Assembly (NCBI RefSeq): GCF_932526225.1
Contig: NC_064048.1
Coordinates: 9,884,515-9,944,514 of the forward strand
Length of the DNA: 60,000 nt
DNA from: Nematostella vectensis
Taxonomy: Eukaryota; Cnidaria; Anthozoa; Actiniaria; Edwardsiidae
Direction: 5' to 3'
The translations under genes were made by a program, and so were the position numbers. Below the pieces are notes generated by a model. It saw only the letters and a list, made by a program, of their open reading frames with translations, ran no database searches and was not told where the DNA came from. Below are positions 1 through 12,400 of this stretch, one piece after another. The number at the start of each line of letters is the position of its first letter. Within the stretch, counting starts at the first letter, position 1.

Positions 1-2311
1 CGCAGTATTTCAGAGAGTCTCTTGACAGAGGGATCTGATAAAATGCACTGGTTAGGTCAGTCGCAATGAGGTGATTCCATTGGGCGATTTGGCGTAATGT
101 TGAATCGACGTTTGGCATTAACGACGGTTGAGGTTTGCTGTATCTTCCAACATCAGTAAAGGCTGTTACAAGGCGTGAACCTCCATTCGGCTTGCGGACT
201 AGAAATGATGGATTTAGATATTCCACGGAGATGCCTACGTCTTCTGGGCGTTTAAAGACCCCCTGATTCTCCAGTTCATCAAATTTATCTTGTAACTCGA
301 GAAGTTTTTCACGTGCATATTGGGGAAGGCGCCCTTTCCGTTGGGGGGGTTCAACAGGCCCCATGTTGACTCTGGCTTCGAAGGGGCCTACGTGGCCGTT
401 GTAGCCTTCGATATTAGCGTCAAACACCTGGTCGTATTCATGGTGGAGGGCTTTGAACTTGGCTTTGATATCTGATGGTAGCAAACTGTCAGGATCTAGA
501 GAAACGTTTGCTGAATGAAGGGTGTCTGTAGAAGGGAACGCACGGGCTGGGCTGGTCGTTGTGACGTTCGATGGTTCGAAAAGTTGGCGGACTTGACAGA
601 AGTGCTCGTTACGTTTGAGTGAGCGTGGCTCCGATGTAAGGTTGGGAATACGTATTCTTCCGGCTATGCTGGTAACGATGCCAGGGGGAGGCCAGACAGC
701 AGATGGTTTTACTCTACGAGCGCTCGGCGCGTCGGTACGAGGTTCAAGTGCATACTCGGCATCAGTGGGTGTGTCGTCCGGTAGTGTGATTTCAAGAAAC
801 TCGCCTGGCCAGACTGTTGCGTTGCGTGGTGGTGCACGGAGGACGGTTACAAGGCGTGCCGTGGTCGAGGTGAGGGTGGAGTGGTGGGCTCCATAAGTGT
901 AGATGGTGTTGTCTCCAAGGATAATCTGCCCTTTTGCAGGTCGGACCGCAATGTCATTTTTCTCCATAAAGGGCGTGCCGGCTAACACTTCTACGTCTAG
1001 GTTTTCCACAACGAGACCTTCAAATGAGAAAGACTTATCTGCCCGGGTAAAAGAAAGGCGCGTTTCACCAACAACACGTAACTGGGATGAGCCGTCGGCC
1101 TGGCTTACGGACTGAGAGCTGGTTGTAATATTGCAACCGAGGCGTGTCGCGGTGGAGAGTCTTATCATGTTGCCTGTGGCACCGCTGTCGACGGTCATTC
1201 GTACGGTATGGTGATTGTAGAAGACGTCTAGATATAGTGACTGGCGGGTCTGTATTCTGAGGACGACCGCGTCATGGGCAGTGTGTGCAGGGGGGTCGAT
1301 GGACTCAGTCGAGGGCATTTGGGCGTGTGTCTCTAACTCAGAGTCATTGTCGTCGAAGATGTCAGCGATTTGTCTTGCTTTAATCATATAGCGCCGATCG
1401 CTATCTGGGAGAAATTTGCATTCGCTTAGGAAGTGATGAGTATCCGACCGATTAGCCTGACTGCAGAGTGGGCATACCTTCGAGGAGCGGGGCTTTCTTG
1501 ATGTGGTCTTGCTATTTGGTGCCGGTTTCCACTGATTGTTGTGGCTTGTGGCAGGTTTCCACTGATAAGTGTTGCTGACGGCTGAGCGAAGGATCTTTGC
1601 ATCATCGGACGTGCGAATTTCCTCTAGCAGGGAGCTCAATGCCTGAGAGATTTCTGGTTTGATCGATGCGAGAGTCCTAGAACGTAGCTCTGTCCCGTAC
1701 CGTTGCTTAACAAGGCGAGGTAGTGATGGGTGAATAAGCCTCAGCCAAGTCAACACTATGAGGTTTTCTAGTGTTGGGGAAAGTTCCTCTTCTTCTGTTA
1801 CTTGTTCGCCATGGTGAGTTAGGTTATTGGGTTTGAGGAGGGAATCCTCGGCGAAAGCCATAAGTCTTTGAAACAGGTCTTCCGGGCGCTCGTCGGGCTC
1901 TAGATGGATGTCGACGAAATCTATGAAGTGTGCACCAGTTACTTGAAATCCAAAATGTTGTCGGATCGCCTGCCAGATAAACTCTAGAGATGTAGAGTTC
2001 TTAACTAAAGTGTTTCTCGAAATAATAGGACAGTAGTTTGCGATTTGTCCTAGCATAAGTTCTAAAAAGTTCACCTTCTGTTGGGCAGTGAGGCGTTTTG
2101 ATTGCTGAACGGTTTCATCATCATCGGTATAGCCACGGAGAGGTTCGGTCTTTGTTTTCTTTTTCCATGTAGCTCCATCGGCAAGATAAGTTGAGAAATT
2201 TGTATCGAGAGACAGCGTATACATCAGGTTTTGCTTCCAGTTTTCAAAACTGGTGATAGTTTCGGTTTTAGATAGGCTCCATTGTTTTGGTGCTCTGTGA
2301 GTAGCAGCCAT
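1..2311 (-). CDS. Ty3/Gypsy-type retrotransposon Gag-Pol, 5' part (runs off the window)
   Basis: Reading the minus strand from an ATG at 2311 gives one frame with no stop down to base 1 (about 770 codons), so the gene continues past the left edge. A Gag-like N-terminus is followed by a zinc-knuckle-like CPLC...H....C motif near residue 280. An aspartic protease with DSGATGNMI follows near residue 372. The beginning of a reverse transcriptase, with LVRKPNGGSRLV and ATDLTSAFYQIPLS, starts near residue 700. The uninterrupted frame suggests a fairly young copy. The RT opening is Gypsy-like; the clade cannot be fixed without the rest of Pol and the integrase. Confidence 0.85.
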   Translation of the reverse strand, partial: MAATHRAPKQWSLSKTETITSFENWKQNLMYTLSLDTNFSTYLADGATWKKKTKTEPLRGYTDDDETVQQSKRLTAQQKVNFLELMLGQIANYCPIISRNTLVKNSTSLEFIWQAIRQHFGFQVTGAHFIDFVDIHLEPDERPEDLFQRLMAFAEDSLLKPNNLTHHGEQVTEEEELSPTLENLIVLTWLRLIHPSLPRLVKQRYGTELRSRTLASIKPEISQALSSLLEEIRTSDDAKILRSAVSNTYQWKPATSHNNQWKPAPNSKTTSRKPRSSKVCPLCSQANRSDTHHFLSECKFLPDSDRRYMIKARQIADIFDDNDSELETHAQMPSTESIDPPAHTAHDAVVLRIQTRQSLYLDVFYNHHTVRMTVDSGATGNMIRLSTATRLGCNITTSSQSVSQADGSSQLRVVGETRLSFTRADKSFSFEGLVVENLDVEVLAGTPFMEKNDIAVRPAKGQIILGDNTIYTYGAHHSTLTSTTARLVTVLRAPPRNATVWPGEFLEITLPDDTPTDAEYALEPRTDAPSARRVKPSAVWPPPGIVTSIAGRIRIPNLTSEPRSLKRNEHFCQVRQLFEPSNVTTTSPARAFPSTDTLHSANVSLDPDSLLPSDIKAKFKALHHEYDQVFDANIEGYNGHVGPFEARVNMGPVEPPQRKGRLPQYAREKLLELQDKFDELENQGVFKRPEDVGISVEYLNPSFLVRKPNGGSRLVTAFTDVGRYSKPQPSLMPNVDSTLRQIAQWNHLIATDLTSAFYQIPLSRDSLKYC

Positions 2312-2571
2312 TTCTTCGGTAAATAAGTTGTGCTGTCACAGCGGCGTTTGCTGTTCTATTCTGTGATTTTTTTTGGCGAAAGAGACGAAGGGACGAAATC
2401 CAGCTGCCACCACGCCAGTTGAATAAGACCACAAACTAGGACACAACTTGGAAACGCTTTAATCAACAGAGAACCAAAGCCAGTATCGTAACACAGCAAA
2501 AACAAGATGGCGGATAGAAGACAGGATTTGGTGAACGTAACATAACTAAGTACCGCTGACCGGTACTGGCG
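2312..2571 (-). repeat. Leader and probable 5' LTR of the left-edge Gypsy element
   Basis: Just upstream (minus sense) of the Gag start is a leader with TGGTGGCAGC, resembling the primer-binding-site context of Gypsy elements. The LTR probably covers about 2418-2542, starting TGTTACG and ending TTCAAC. The block ends near 2571, where sequence shared with copy B of the segmental duplication resumes. The other LTR is outside the window, so the limits and target-site duplication cannot be confirmed. Confidence 0.45.
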
Positions 2572-2804
2572 TTGTCGTTTTATACTGTTTCGGAGAAACG
2601 TTGCCAACAATAGACACTTTGAAACCCGACAGGCGTCACTGGTAAAGAATTTACAACAGGGGTACCATGACGGGGTATTCCAGTTCGCCAAAGTATTCTA
2701 CGGCAGCCACAATAACAACACGAAGCTACGGTACAATTCTGACTTTATTCAAACCGTAGAGTTGAATAAATGTAAAAGCACCCATAAATGTAATATAGTG
2801 AATA
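2572..2804. repeat. Left block of segmental duplication, copy A
   Basis: This stretch matches 54500-54722 nearly base for base. In copy B about 78 further bases lead straight into the sequence found here only at 15061. The intervening 12.3 kb in copy A is therefore inserted DNA, and those roughly 78 bases are missing from copy A. Confidence 0.8.
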
Positions 2805-2987
2805 TTGATAGCGCGGCTATTAATGCAAATCTAGACCGGAACTATCTCGTGGGTGGTCCAGGAGCCTTGAATTTTGTGACGCACAACTCCGGCATGTTAG
2901 GCATCCCACGTGCCGGGGGCAGGCCGGAAGCGCAACACTATCTAGAACTATAACGCTAAGTTGCGCATCACATGCTCCAGTCACACT

Positions 2988-3545
2988 TAATGCTTCCAGC
3001 GAGCGTGCGATACGCATATACGCATAGTGCGCGAAGTTTCTAAGAAACCTAGGTTAGAAAGGGTTTCTATACAACAATGGGTGGTAGCGAACACCAGAAT
3101 TTTCAATAGTTTTTTAATAGAAGGGAAGTTTTTAATAAGGGACGCCACCCAGGAGTACCTTACTTACACAGTTAAGGTAATGAAACTAGCAAACAGGTTC
3201 GAATGGAAATTGGTGCTGCTATACGATAACGAATTTCGCAAGTTGCAAGCAGCATATAATTACCCGTGGAGTTTCGACTCCACATATTTGCATACGTTTC
3301 TTACACCACTAACACACAAACCTAACCAGCACAGCCCCCACGGGCACCACCGCCTAACGAATCACGCTCACCACGTTCACCGCGGACGGCAAAATTATAT
3401 GCCGTAATTTTAATGGGAAAGGGTGCAGCTTACAGGGGTGCAATTTCGCCCACGCTTGCAGCCGCAAAACCACCGGCGGAAAGGCATGTGGTCAATCTCA
3501 CGCAGCCCACGCTCAAGCACCACAGGGTTCGCATGCCTCGGCGCA
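2988..3545 (+). pseudogene. DIRS ORF1 (Gag-like) remnant with CCCH zinc finger
   Basis: The frame open from 2988 to 3407 encodes a DIRS Gag-like segment including SIQQWVVANTRIF and LLYDNEFRKLQAAY. It then runs into TAA. A second frame, overlapping from about 3395, encodes a zinc finger C-x7-C-x4-C-x3-H (C RNFNGKG C SLQG C NFAH), followed by a basic, Cys/His-rich tail. The two halves belong to one protein, separated by a frameshift near 3380. The N-terminal end of a normal DIRS Gag is not recognised here. Confidence 0.65.
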
Positions 3546-3559
3546 AGCATGACTAACCC

Positions 3560-3974
3560 CCCCCCCCCCCCCCCAACAGCCAACCCGCTTAACACGGCAC
3601 GAACTCGCATCCGACGAGGACTATGATTTCCTCACACAAGGCGTTGTGGAAGGGTTTCAATTAGCACCTGTAGGTACGGCGTACACAGAAGTTGAGAACG
3701 ATAATTATTACTCGGCCACTAACCCCGCGGCGCGCAATGTGGTAGAACAAACTATTAGAGAGGAAATTGACAAAGGCAACTATGTGATTACAACAACAAA
3801 ACCTACAGTAGCGAGTGCATTAGGAGCTATTCCTAAGCCTGACTCCGCCGAGATTCGCCTGATAAATGACTGCTCGAGGCCGCGAGGTCTGGCGGTAAAC
3901 GATTATATAGAAATTGACAAGTTCAGGTTTCAATCTCTCGACGACGCGATAAAATTTTTGACACCTAACGCCTA
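3560..3974 (+). pseudogene. DIRS Pol, N-terminal part of reverse transcriptase
   Basis: An open frame leads from a proline-rich stretch (encoded by a C18 run, 3557-3574) into DEDYDFLTQGVVEGF. It then reaches the DIRS RT signature region: GNYVITTTKPTVASALGAIP, IRLINDCSRPRGLAVNDYI and DDAIKFLTPNA. The frame ends where foreign sequence begins at about 3975. The protein resumes at 13087 with AYRSIPIHP. Roughly ten codons of the intervening RT motif, which normally carries the first catalytic aspartate, are lost. Confidence 0.8.
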
Positions 3975-4377
3975 ACCAGAGTGAAGTTAGTTCCTTATTC
4001 GCAGTTCCTTTTTCGTCTGTTTCCTTATTCGCTCATTTCCTCATTCAAATCCGGGGGGGGGGGGGGTACTTACATGATACCTTTTAATTCGAGTTGAAAC
4101 AGTATTTAGGCATAACAGTTTATTCAGAACAAGTCCAACAGCATTTTCGTCGGGTAAATTTCGATGCTTTAACGTGCTCGCTGCTAAGCGGAGCTGTGAA
4201 CATGAGACTCTATCTGCTACAAAAGGTCAAATTACGAAATGCGTGCAATCGCTTTCACAAATGAATCTAGCAAAAGAGAGGAAATCTACCTCTCATCTGA
4301 TAAATGTATTTATATCTTGGGCTTTCTTTCCAAACGCATTAATATATTTAGAGGAAAAATATTCACGCTTTACGTGA

Positions 4378-7300
4378 CTACGTACGCGTGTAGAAGGAAT
4401 TTGACCTTGCTTACAAAACCACAATTTGACAGATAGTGCTTGTTGTCAATTAACACCTTGGCTACTACATAAGGCTCTGACAAAACAAATAGATTAGTGC
4501 AGTGACACGAATAGGGGACTGCTCCTTATTCAAGTTAGTTTTCGCGAATAAGGAAATGGAATCTCCCAACGTCCGATTTCGTTTTACGACTTTATCCGAA
4601 TAAGGAATAGACTATGAAGAGGGTTGTCAGTGTTTTTTAAACATTTCTCGAAAAAGGAAATGGTATTTCATAACGCCTGATTTCGTTTTACCTACTTATC
4701 CGAATAAGGAATAGACTAAAGAGAGGGTTCTTTAGTACTTTCTAAACATTTCTCGAATAAGGAAATGGTATTTCATAACGCCTGATTTCGTTTTAACTAC
4801 TTATCCGAATAAGGAATAAACTATGAAGAGGATTGTCAGTGTTTGCTCATCATTTCTCAATAAAGGAAAGGAAATTTCATAACTCCCGATTTCGCTTTAA
4901 CTACTCCTTTCGAAAGAGTTCTCGAAAAAGGAAATTGTATTTCATAACTCCCTATCTCGTTTTAACTACTTATCCGAATAAGGAATAGACTAAAGAGAGG
5001 GTTCTTTAGTATTTTCTAAACATTTCTCGAAAAAGTAAATGGAATCTCCCAACGTCCGATTTCGTTTTACGACTTATCCGAATGAGGAATAGACTAAAGA
5101 GAGGGTTCTTTAGTACTTTCTAAACATTTCTCGAATAAGTAAATGGAATCTCCCAACGTCCGATTTCGTTTTACTACTTATCCAAATAAGGAATAGACTA
5201 AAGAGAGGGTTCTTTAGTATTTTCTAAACATTTCTCGAAAAAGGAAATGGTATTTCATAACGCCTGATTTCTTTTTAAATATCTATTCGAATAAGGAATC
5301 TACTTTAAAGAGGATTGTTAGTATTTTCTCACAATTTGTTTAGAGGAGTATATTCGCGCTTTACTTGACTACGTACGTATGTCGTGTGAATTTGACCTTG
5401 CTAACAAAACCACAATTTGACAGATAGTGCTTGTTGTCAATTAACACCTTGGCTACTAGATATGGCTCTGACAAAACAAATAGATTAGTGCAGAGACACG
5501 AATAGGGGACTGCTCCTTATTTAAGTTAGTTTTCGCGAATAAGGAGATGGAATCTCCCAACGTCCGATTTCGTTTTACGACTTTATCCGAATAAGGAATA
5601 GACTATGAAGAGGGTTGTCAGTGTTTGCTCATCATTTCTCAATAAAGGACATGAAATTTCATAACGCCCGATTTCGCTTTAACGACTCCTTTCGAAAGAG
5701 TTCTCGAAAAAGGAAATGGTATTTCATAACTCCCTATCTCGTTTTAACTACTTATCCGAATAAGGAATAGACTAAAAAGAGGGTTTTTTTTGTTTTCTAA
5801 ACATTTCTCGAATAAATAAATGGAATCTCCCAACTTCCGATTTCGTTTTACCTACTTATCCGAATAAGGAATAGACTAAAGAGAGGGTTCTTAGTGTTTG
5901 CTCATCATTTCTCAATAAAGGAAATGAGATTTCATAACTCCCGATTCGCTTTTACGACACCTTTCTAAAGAGTTCCCGAAAAAGGAAATGTTATTTCATA
6001 ACGCCTGATTTCGTTTTAACTACTTATCCGAATAAGGAATAAACTATGAAGAGGATTGTCAGTGTTTGCTCATCATTTCTCAATAAAGGAAAGGAAATTT
6101 CATAACTCCCGATTTCATTTTAACTACTCCTTTCGAAAGAGTTCTCGAAAAAGGAAATTGTATTTCATAACTCCCTATCTCGTTTTAACTACTTATCCGA
6201 ATAAGGAATAGACTAAAGAGAGGGTTCTTTAGTATTTTCTAAACATTTCTCGAAAAAGTAAATGGAATCTCCCAACGTCCGATTTCGTTTTACGACTTAT
6301 CCGAATGAGGAATAGACTAAAGAGAGGGTTCTTTAGTACTTTCTAAACATTTCTCGAATAAGTAAATGGAATCTCCCAACGTCCGATTTCGTTTTACTAC
6401 TTATCCAAATAAGGAATAGACTAAAGAGAGGGTTCTTTAGTATTTTCTAAACATTTCTCGAAAAAGGAAATGGTATTTCATAACGCCTGATTTCTTTTTA
6501 AATATCTATTCGAATAAGGAATCTACTTTAAAGAGGATTGTTAGTATTTTCTCACAATTTGTTTAGAGGAGTATATTCGCGCTTTACTTGACCTGTTGAC
6601 TACGTACGTATGTCGTGTGAATTTGACCTTGCTAACAAAACCACAATTTGACAGATAGTGCTTGTTGTCAATTAACACCTTGGCTACTAGATATGGCTCT
6701 GACAAAACAAATAGATTAGTGCAGAGACACGAATAGGGGACTGCTCCTTATTCAAGTTAGTTTTCGCGAATAAGGAGATGGAATCTCCCAACGTCCGATT
6801 TCGTTTTACGACTTTATCCGAATAAGGAATAGACTATGAAGAGGGTTGTCAGTGTTTGCTCATCATTTCTCAATAAAGGACATGAAATTTCATAACGCCC
6901 GATTTCGCTTTAACGACTCCTTTCGAAAGAGTTCTCGAAAAAGGAAATGGTATTTCATAACTCCCTATCTCGTTTTAACTACTTATCCGAATAAGGAATA
7001 GACTATGAAGAGGGTTGTCAGTGTTTGCTCATCATTTCTCAATAAAGGACATGAAATTTCATAACGCCCGATTTCGCTTTAACGACTCCTTTCGAAAGAG
7101 TTCTCGAAAAAGGAAATGGTATTTCATAACTCCCTATCTCGTTTTAACTACTTATCCGAATAAGGAATAGACTAAAAAGAGGGTTTTTTTTGTTTTCTAA
7201 ACATTTCTCGAATAAATAAATGGAATCTCCCAACTTCCGATTTCGTTTTACCTACTTATCCGAATAAGGAATAGACTAAAGAGAGGGTTCTTAGTGTTTG

Positions 7301-9415
7301 CTCATCATTTCTCAATAAAGGAAATGAGATTTCATAACTCCCGATTCGCTTTTACGACACCTTTCTAAAGAGTTCCCGAAAAAGGAAATTATTTCATAAC
7401 GCCTGATTTCGTTTTAACTACTTATCCGAATAAGGAATAAACTATGAAGAGGATTGTCAGTGTTTGCTCATCATTTCTCAATAAAGGAAAGGAAATTTCA
7501 TAACTCCCGATTTCATTTTAACTACTCCTTTCGAAAGAGTTCTCGAAAAAGGAAATTGTATTTCATAACTCCCTATCTCGTTTTAACTACTTATCCGAAT
7601 AAGGAATAGACTAAAGAGAGGGTTCTTTAGTATTTTCTAAACATTTCTCGAAAAAGTAAATGGAATCTCCCAACGTCCGATTTCGTTTTACGACTTATCC
7701 GAATGAGGAATAGACTAAAGAGAGGGTTCTTTAGTACTTTCTAAACATTTCTCGAATAAGTAAATGGAATCTCCCAACGTCCGATTTCGTTTTACTACTT
7801 ATCCAAATAAGGAATAGACTAAAGAGAGGGTTCTTTAGTATTTTCTAAACATTTCTCGAAAAAGGAAATGGTATTTCATAACGCCTGATTTCTTTTTAAA
7901 TATCTATTCGAATAAGGAATCTACTTTAAAGAGGATTGTTAGTATTTTCTCACAATTTGTTTAGAGGAGTATATTCGCGCTTTACTTGACCTGTTGACTA
8001 CGTACGTATGTCGTGTGAATTTGACCTTGCTAACAAAACCACAATTTGACAGATAGTGCTTGTTGTCAATTAACACCTTGGCTACTAGATATGGCTCTGA
8101 CAAAACAAATAGATTAGTGCAGAGACACGAATAGGGGACTGCTCCTTATTCAAGTTAGTTTTCGCGAATAAGGAGATGGAATCTCCCAACGTCCGATTTC
8201 GTTTTACGACTTTATCCGAATAAGGAATAGACTATGAAGAGGGTTGTCAGTGTTTGCTCATCATTTCTCAATAAAGGACATGAAATTTCATAACGCCCGA
8301 TTTCGCTTTAACGACTCCTTTCGAAAGAGTTCTCGAAAAAGGAAATGGTATTTCATAACTCCCTATCTCGTTTTAACTACTTATCCGAATAAGGAATAGA
8401 CTAAAAAGAGGGTTTTTTATGTTTTCTAAACATTTCTCGAATGAATAAATGGAATCTCCCAACTTCCGATTTCGTTTTACCTACTTATCCGAATAAGGAA
8501 TAGACTAAAGAGAGGGTTCTTAGTGTTTGCTCATCATTTCTCAATAAAGGAAATGAAATTTCATAACTCCCGATTCGCTTTTACGACTCCTTTCTAAAGA
8601 GTTCCCGAAAAAGGAAATGTTATTTCATAACGCCTGATTTCGTTTTAACTACTTATCCGAATAAGGAATAAACTATGAAGAGGATTGTCAGTGTTTGCTC
8701 ATCATTTCTCAATAAAGGAAAGGAAATTTCATAACTCCCGATTTCATTTTAACTACTCCTTTCGAAAGAGTTCTCGAAAAAGGAAATTGTATTTCATAAC
8801 TCCCTATCTCGTTTTAACTACTTATCCGAATAAGGAATAGACTAAAGAGAGGGTTCTTTAGTATTTTCTAAACATTTCTCGAAAAAGTAAATGGAATCTC
8901 CCAACGTCCGATTTCGTTTTACGACTTATCCGAATAATAAATAGACTAAAGAGAGGGTTCTTTAGTACTTTCTAAACATTTCTCGAATAAGGAAATTGTA
9001 TTTTATAACGCCTGGTTTCGTTTTAACTACTTATCCGATTAAGAAATAGACTAAAAATAGGGTCGTTAATGTTTTCTAAACATTACTCGAATAAATAAAT
9101 GGAATCTCCCAACGTCCGATTTCGTTTTACGACTTATCCGAATGAGGAATAGACTAAAGAGAGGGTTCTTTAGTACTTTCTAAACATTTCTCGAATAAGT
9201 AAATGGAATCTCCCAACGTCCTATTTCGTTTTACTACTTATCCGAATAAGGAATAGACTAAAGAGAGGGTTCTTTAGTATTTTCTAAACATTTCTCGAAA
9301 AAGGAAATGGTATTTCATAACGCCTGATTTCTTTTTAAATATCTATTCGAATAAGGAATCTACTTTAAAGAGGATTGTTAGTATTTTCTCACAATTTGTT
9401 TAGAGGAGTATATTC
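4378..9415. repeat. Satellite-like array with higher-order repeats
   Basis: Basic units of about 90-110 bp, with a longer variant of about 170 bp, share TTATCCGAATAAGGAATAG, GAGAGGGTTCTTTAG, TTTCTAAACATTTCTCGA and CCCAACGTCCGATTTCG. They are organised into higher-order units. Each begins with ACGTACGTATGTCGTGTG plus a conserved 130-bp segment, at about 5369, 6601 and 7999 (spacing about 1.23 and 1.40 kb), with a diverged first unit at 4378. The array resumes after the LINE at 12814-13083. Confidence 0.9.
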
Positions 9416-9418
9416 GCG

Positions 9419-12400
9419 CCCTGTTGTTGTGCGCCTAACCGGCTGCATGCAAAATTTCGACTGTCCATAAAGTTCATTCTAACCAAGCAGTTTACGACCA
9501 AATCCGTACCACCATCAGACCTACACAGTTCCCTACATGTGTTTTACTCTTCATTGATTGGAAATGGCCTTATTCTACACCAGGGAAGCTTTAAAAGCAG
9601 TTTTTACATCAGCCAAGGCGAAACCACTCAGCCGTAACCTGTGGGATACTCTAAACGAGCTACAGATATCACGTTTTCGTCCTACTCGTCGGAGCAAACG
9701 GGCTGGACAACGGAAGCAAAGACCTACTTCGGTTTCTACTAGTCGCAGAGAGGGAAGTGCAGTTCCTGGCTTGGCAGAAATGCATTCGGTTCCCGATATT
9801 TCCAACCTCAATGAAGGGATCAATTTGCATACTCCGAACCAGAACTTATTAAATATTCAATGTGACACCCAGCCCAGCGACAAAAACAACATTGGAGAAA
9901 CCGAAACCGGACCTACTCGGAGACATTTACGCGCCAAAGTTCCAAATGTGATTGTCTCTAACGTTATGTCACTTGCTCCAAAAATCGATGAAGTAAAAGA
10001 ATTCGTTTTGCGCAAAGAAGCCGACCTTGTTTTTATTACCGAAACTTGGTTAAAAGAAAGCGTGTCCGACGGAGTCATTAATATTCCTGACTTTAGTGTG
10101 GTACGCCGTGATCGGATGGAACAGATGCATGGTGGAGTGTGCGCGTATATCAAAGATGGCTGTAGATTCGAACATCTAAAAGAGCTGAACTGCTGTGAAG
10201 ATCATGAGAGTTTGTGGCTGCATTTAAGACCCAATCGCCTTCCTCGAGGTTTCCACTGTATTATTGCCGCTGCAATATATCACCCACCCAGCGCAGACGA
10301 CCAGTCACTGCGGGAGCATCTGTTCCAGTCCCTCGCGCTCGTGGAGTCAAAGTTCCCCAACTCTGGCATACTGCTTACTGGCGATTTCAACCGTCTGGAC
10401 GTAAGCGGCCTGCTAAGACACTTTTGCCTGAAGCAAATTGTTAAGGTGCCAACGCGGAAAGATGCAACCTTGGATTTGATTCTTACTAACATGCACGATC
10501 ATTACGCCGCGCCACAGGCCTTTCCACCTTTTGGTCTGTCGGACCACAACACGGTGCTAGCTGCTGCAATAGACAAGAAACAAAACAACAACCGCAAGAA
10601 AACTATCATAAAGCGGGACCTGCGCACCAGTTCCAAGGCTGCACTCGGAAGATATCTGATCAGCATTGATTGGTCCTTGTTATTCGCCCCTCTATCGGAC
10701 TGCGATCAAATGTGGAATACATTTATTGAAGTGGTGAGTACTGGGCTTGACATCATCATGCCCGAGAAAGAGTACCACATTTGTGCAGCCGACGCACCAT
10801 GGATGACGCCAGGTCTTAAATCCATCATACGCAAGAGACAAGAGGCCTTTAAAAATCACGGCCCCGAGTCAGTTCAATTCAAGTTCTTCAGAAACATGGT
10901 GAATAGGGAGAGGAAGGTCTGCAGAAGCCGGTTTTACGATTCGAAGGTGAAACAACTGAAGGGCGAAAACCCAAAGAAATGGTGGGATGAGGTTAAGCGG
11001 CTCTGTGGCGCCAAAGTAACAAATGGGGACTTGACTACTCAAATAAACATCGAGAATTTTTCCGAACTCCCTATGCAAGATCAGGCAAACAGAATCAACT
11101 CAGCCTTTTTAGAGCCTTTGGAGGTTTACCGGGTGAACGAGCCGCTCGAGCGCTTTCCCCTGGAGGATGAGCCCGTGTTCCTTAGTGTTACCGAGGATCG
11201 CGTGCAAAAGGTGTTATCTAAACTCCACCCACGAAAGGCCTCGGGCCCCGACAATGTGCCGAGCTGGCTTCTGAAAGAGTTTTCCGATATCATGGCCCAA
11301 CCGATTACACAAATCCTAAACGCATCCTTTAAAGATCAGCGACTGCCACCCATCTGGAAAATGGCTGATGTCCCACCTCTTCCAAAAACGAAACCTGTGT
11401 TGGATCTCAGAAAAGACCTAAGACCTATTTCACTAACACCGTGCGTGTCTAAGGTGGCAGAGGAATTCGTGGTCACGGACTTTGTCAAGCCAGCGGTCCT
11501 TGAGGTGATTGGCCAAGACCAATACGGGGCGATCCCAAAGTCTTCTACCACCATGGCGCTTATAAGCATGCTGCATGCTTGGGCTCTCGGGACTGACGGG
11601 AATGGAGCAACAGTAAGAACTTTGTTGTTTGACTATCGCAAAGCCTTTGATTTTATTGATCATAGTATTCTCGTAGATAAGCTGAGTAGGTTGGCCATCC
11701 CCCGTAGCGTTGTTAACTGGATCATTGATTTTCTTTCCAATAGATTCCAACGAATTAAGCTAGCCAAGGGCTGCTACTCCGAGTGGGGTCCAGTCCCCTC
11801 CGGGGTACCACAGGGTACCAAGCTAGGCCCGTGGTTATTTGTTTTATTTATCAATGATCTAGAATGTAATTCCCCACACTTATGGAAGTACGTAGACGAC
11901 ACCACGGTCTCCGAAGTGGTATTGAAAGGGGAATTAAGCAGCGCTCAGGGGTTGGTCAACGACATCATTGAGTGGTCCCACGACAATAGAGTAGTCCTTA
12001 ATCCCGATAAATGCAAAGGGGTGAGAATTTCGTTTGCGCGCTCGCCTCGACCTTTCGATGCCATTACCATCGAGGGAAAGAAGCTTGAGGTCGTTAAAAG
12101 CACGAAATTATTAGGGCTCACAATAAGCGATAACTTGTCGTGGAACGCTCATGTGAACGAGGTAGTCAAGAAATCGAGCAAAAAGCTATACTTTTTAATC
12201 CAACTAAAAAGGGCTCGGCTACCTCCCTCAGACTTATCTTTAATTTACAAAGCTTGCATTCGTTCGGCCGTCGACTATGCAGTGCCGGTTTTTCATAACG
12301 CCCTGCCGCAGTACCTAAAAAATGAGCTCGTACGTATCGAGAAAAGGGCGCTATCTATAATTTTGCCCCGTACGAGCTACGATGGTGCTTGTGATTTGTT

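Noticed and set aside
2356-2691. 111-codon minus-strand ORF (and a similar one at 54313-54618)
   Set aside because: It spans the junction of LTR/leader and duplicated sequence, has no domain, and the shared part is simply duplicated DNA.
4378-9415. Regularly spaced repeats as a possible CRISPR array
   Set aside because: Units are long, contiguous and diverged, with no unique spacers; the context is an animal genome.
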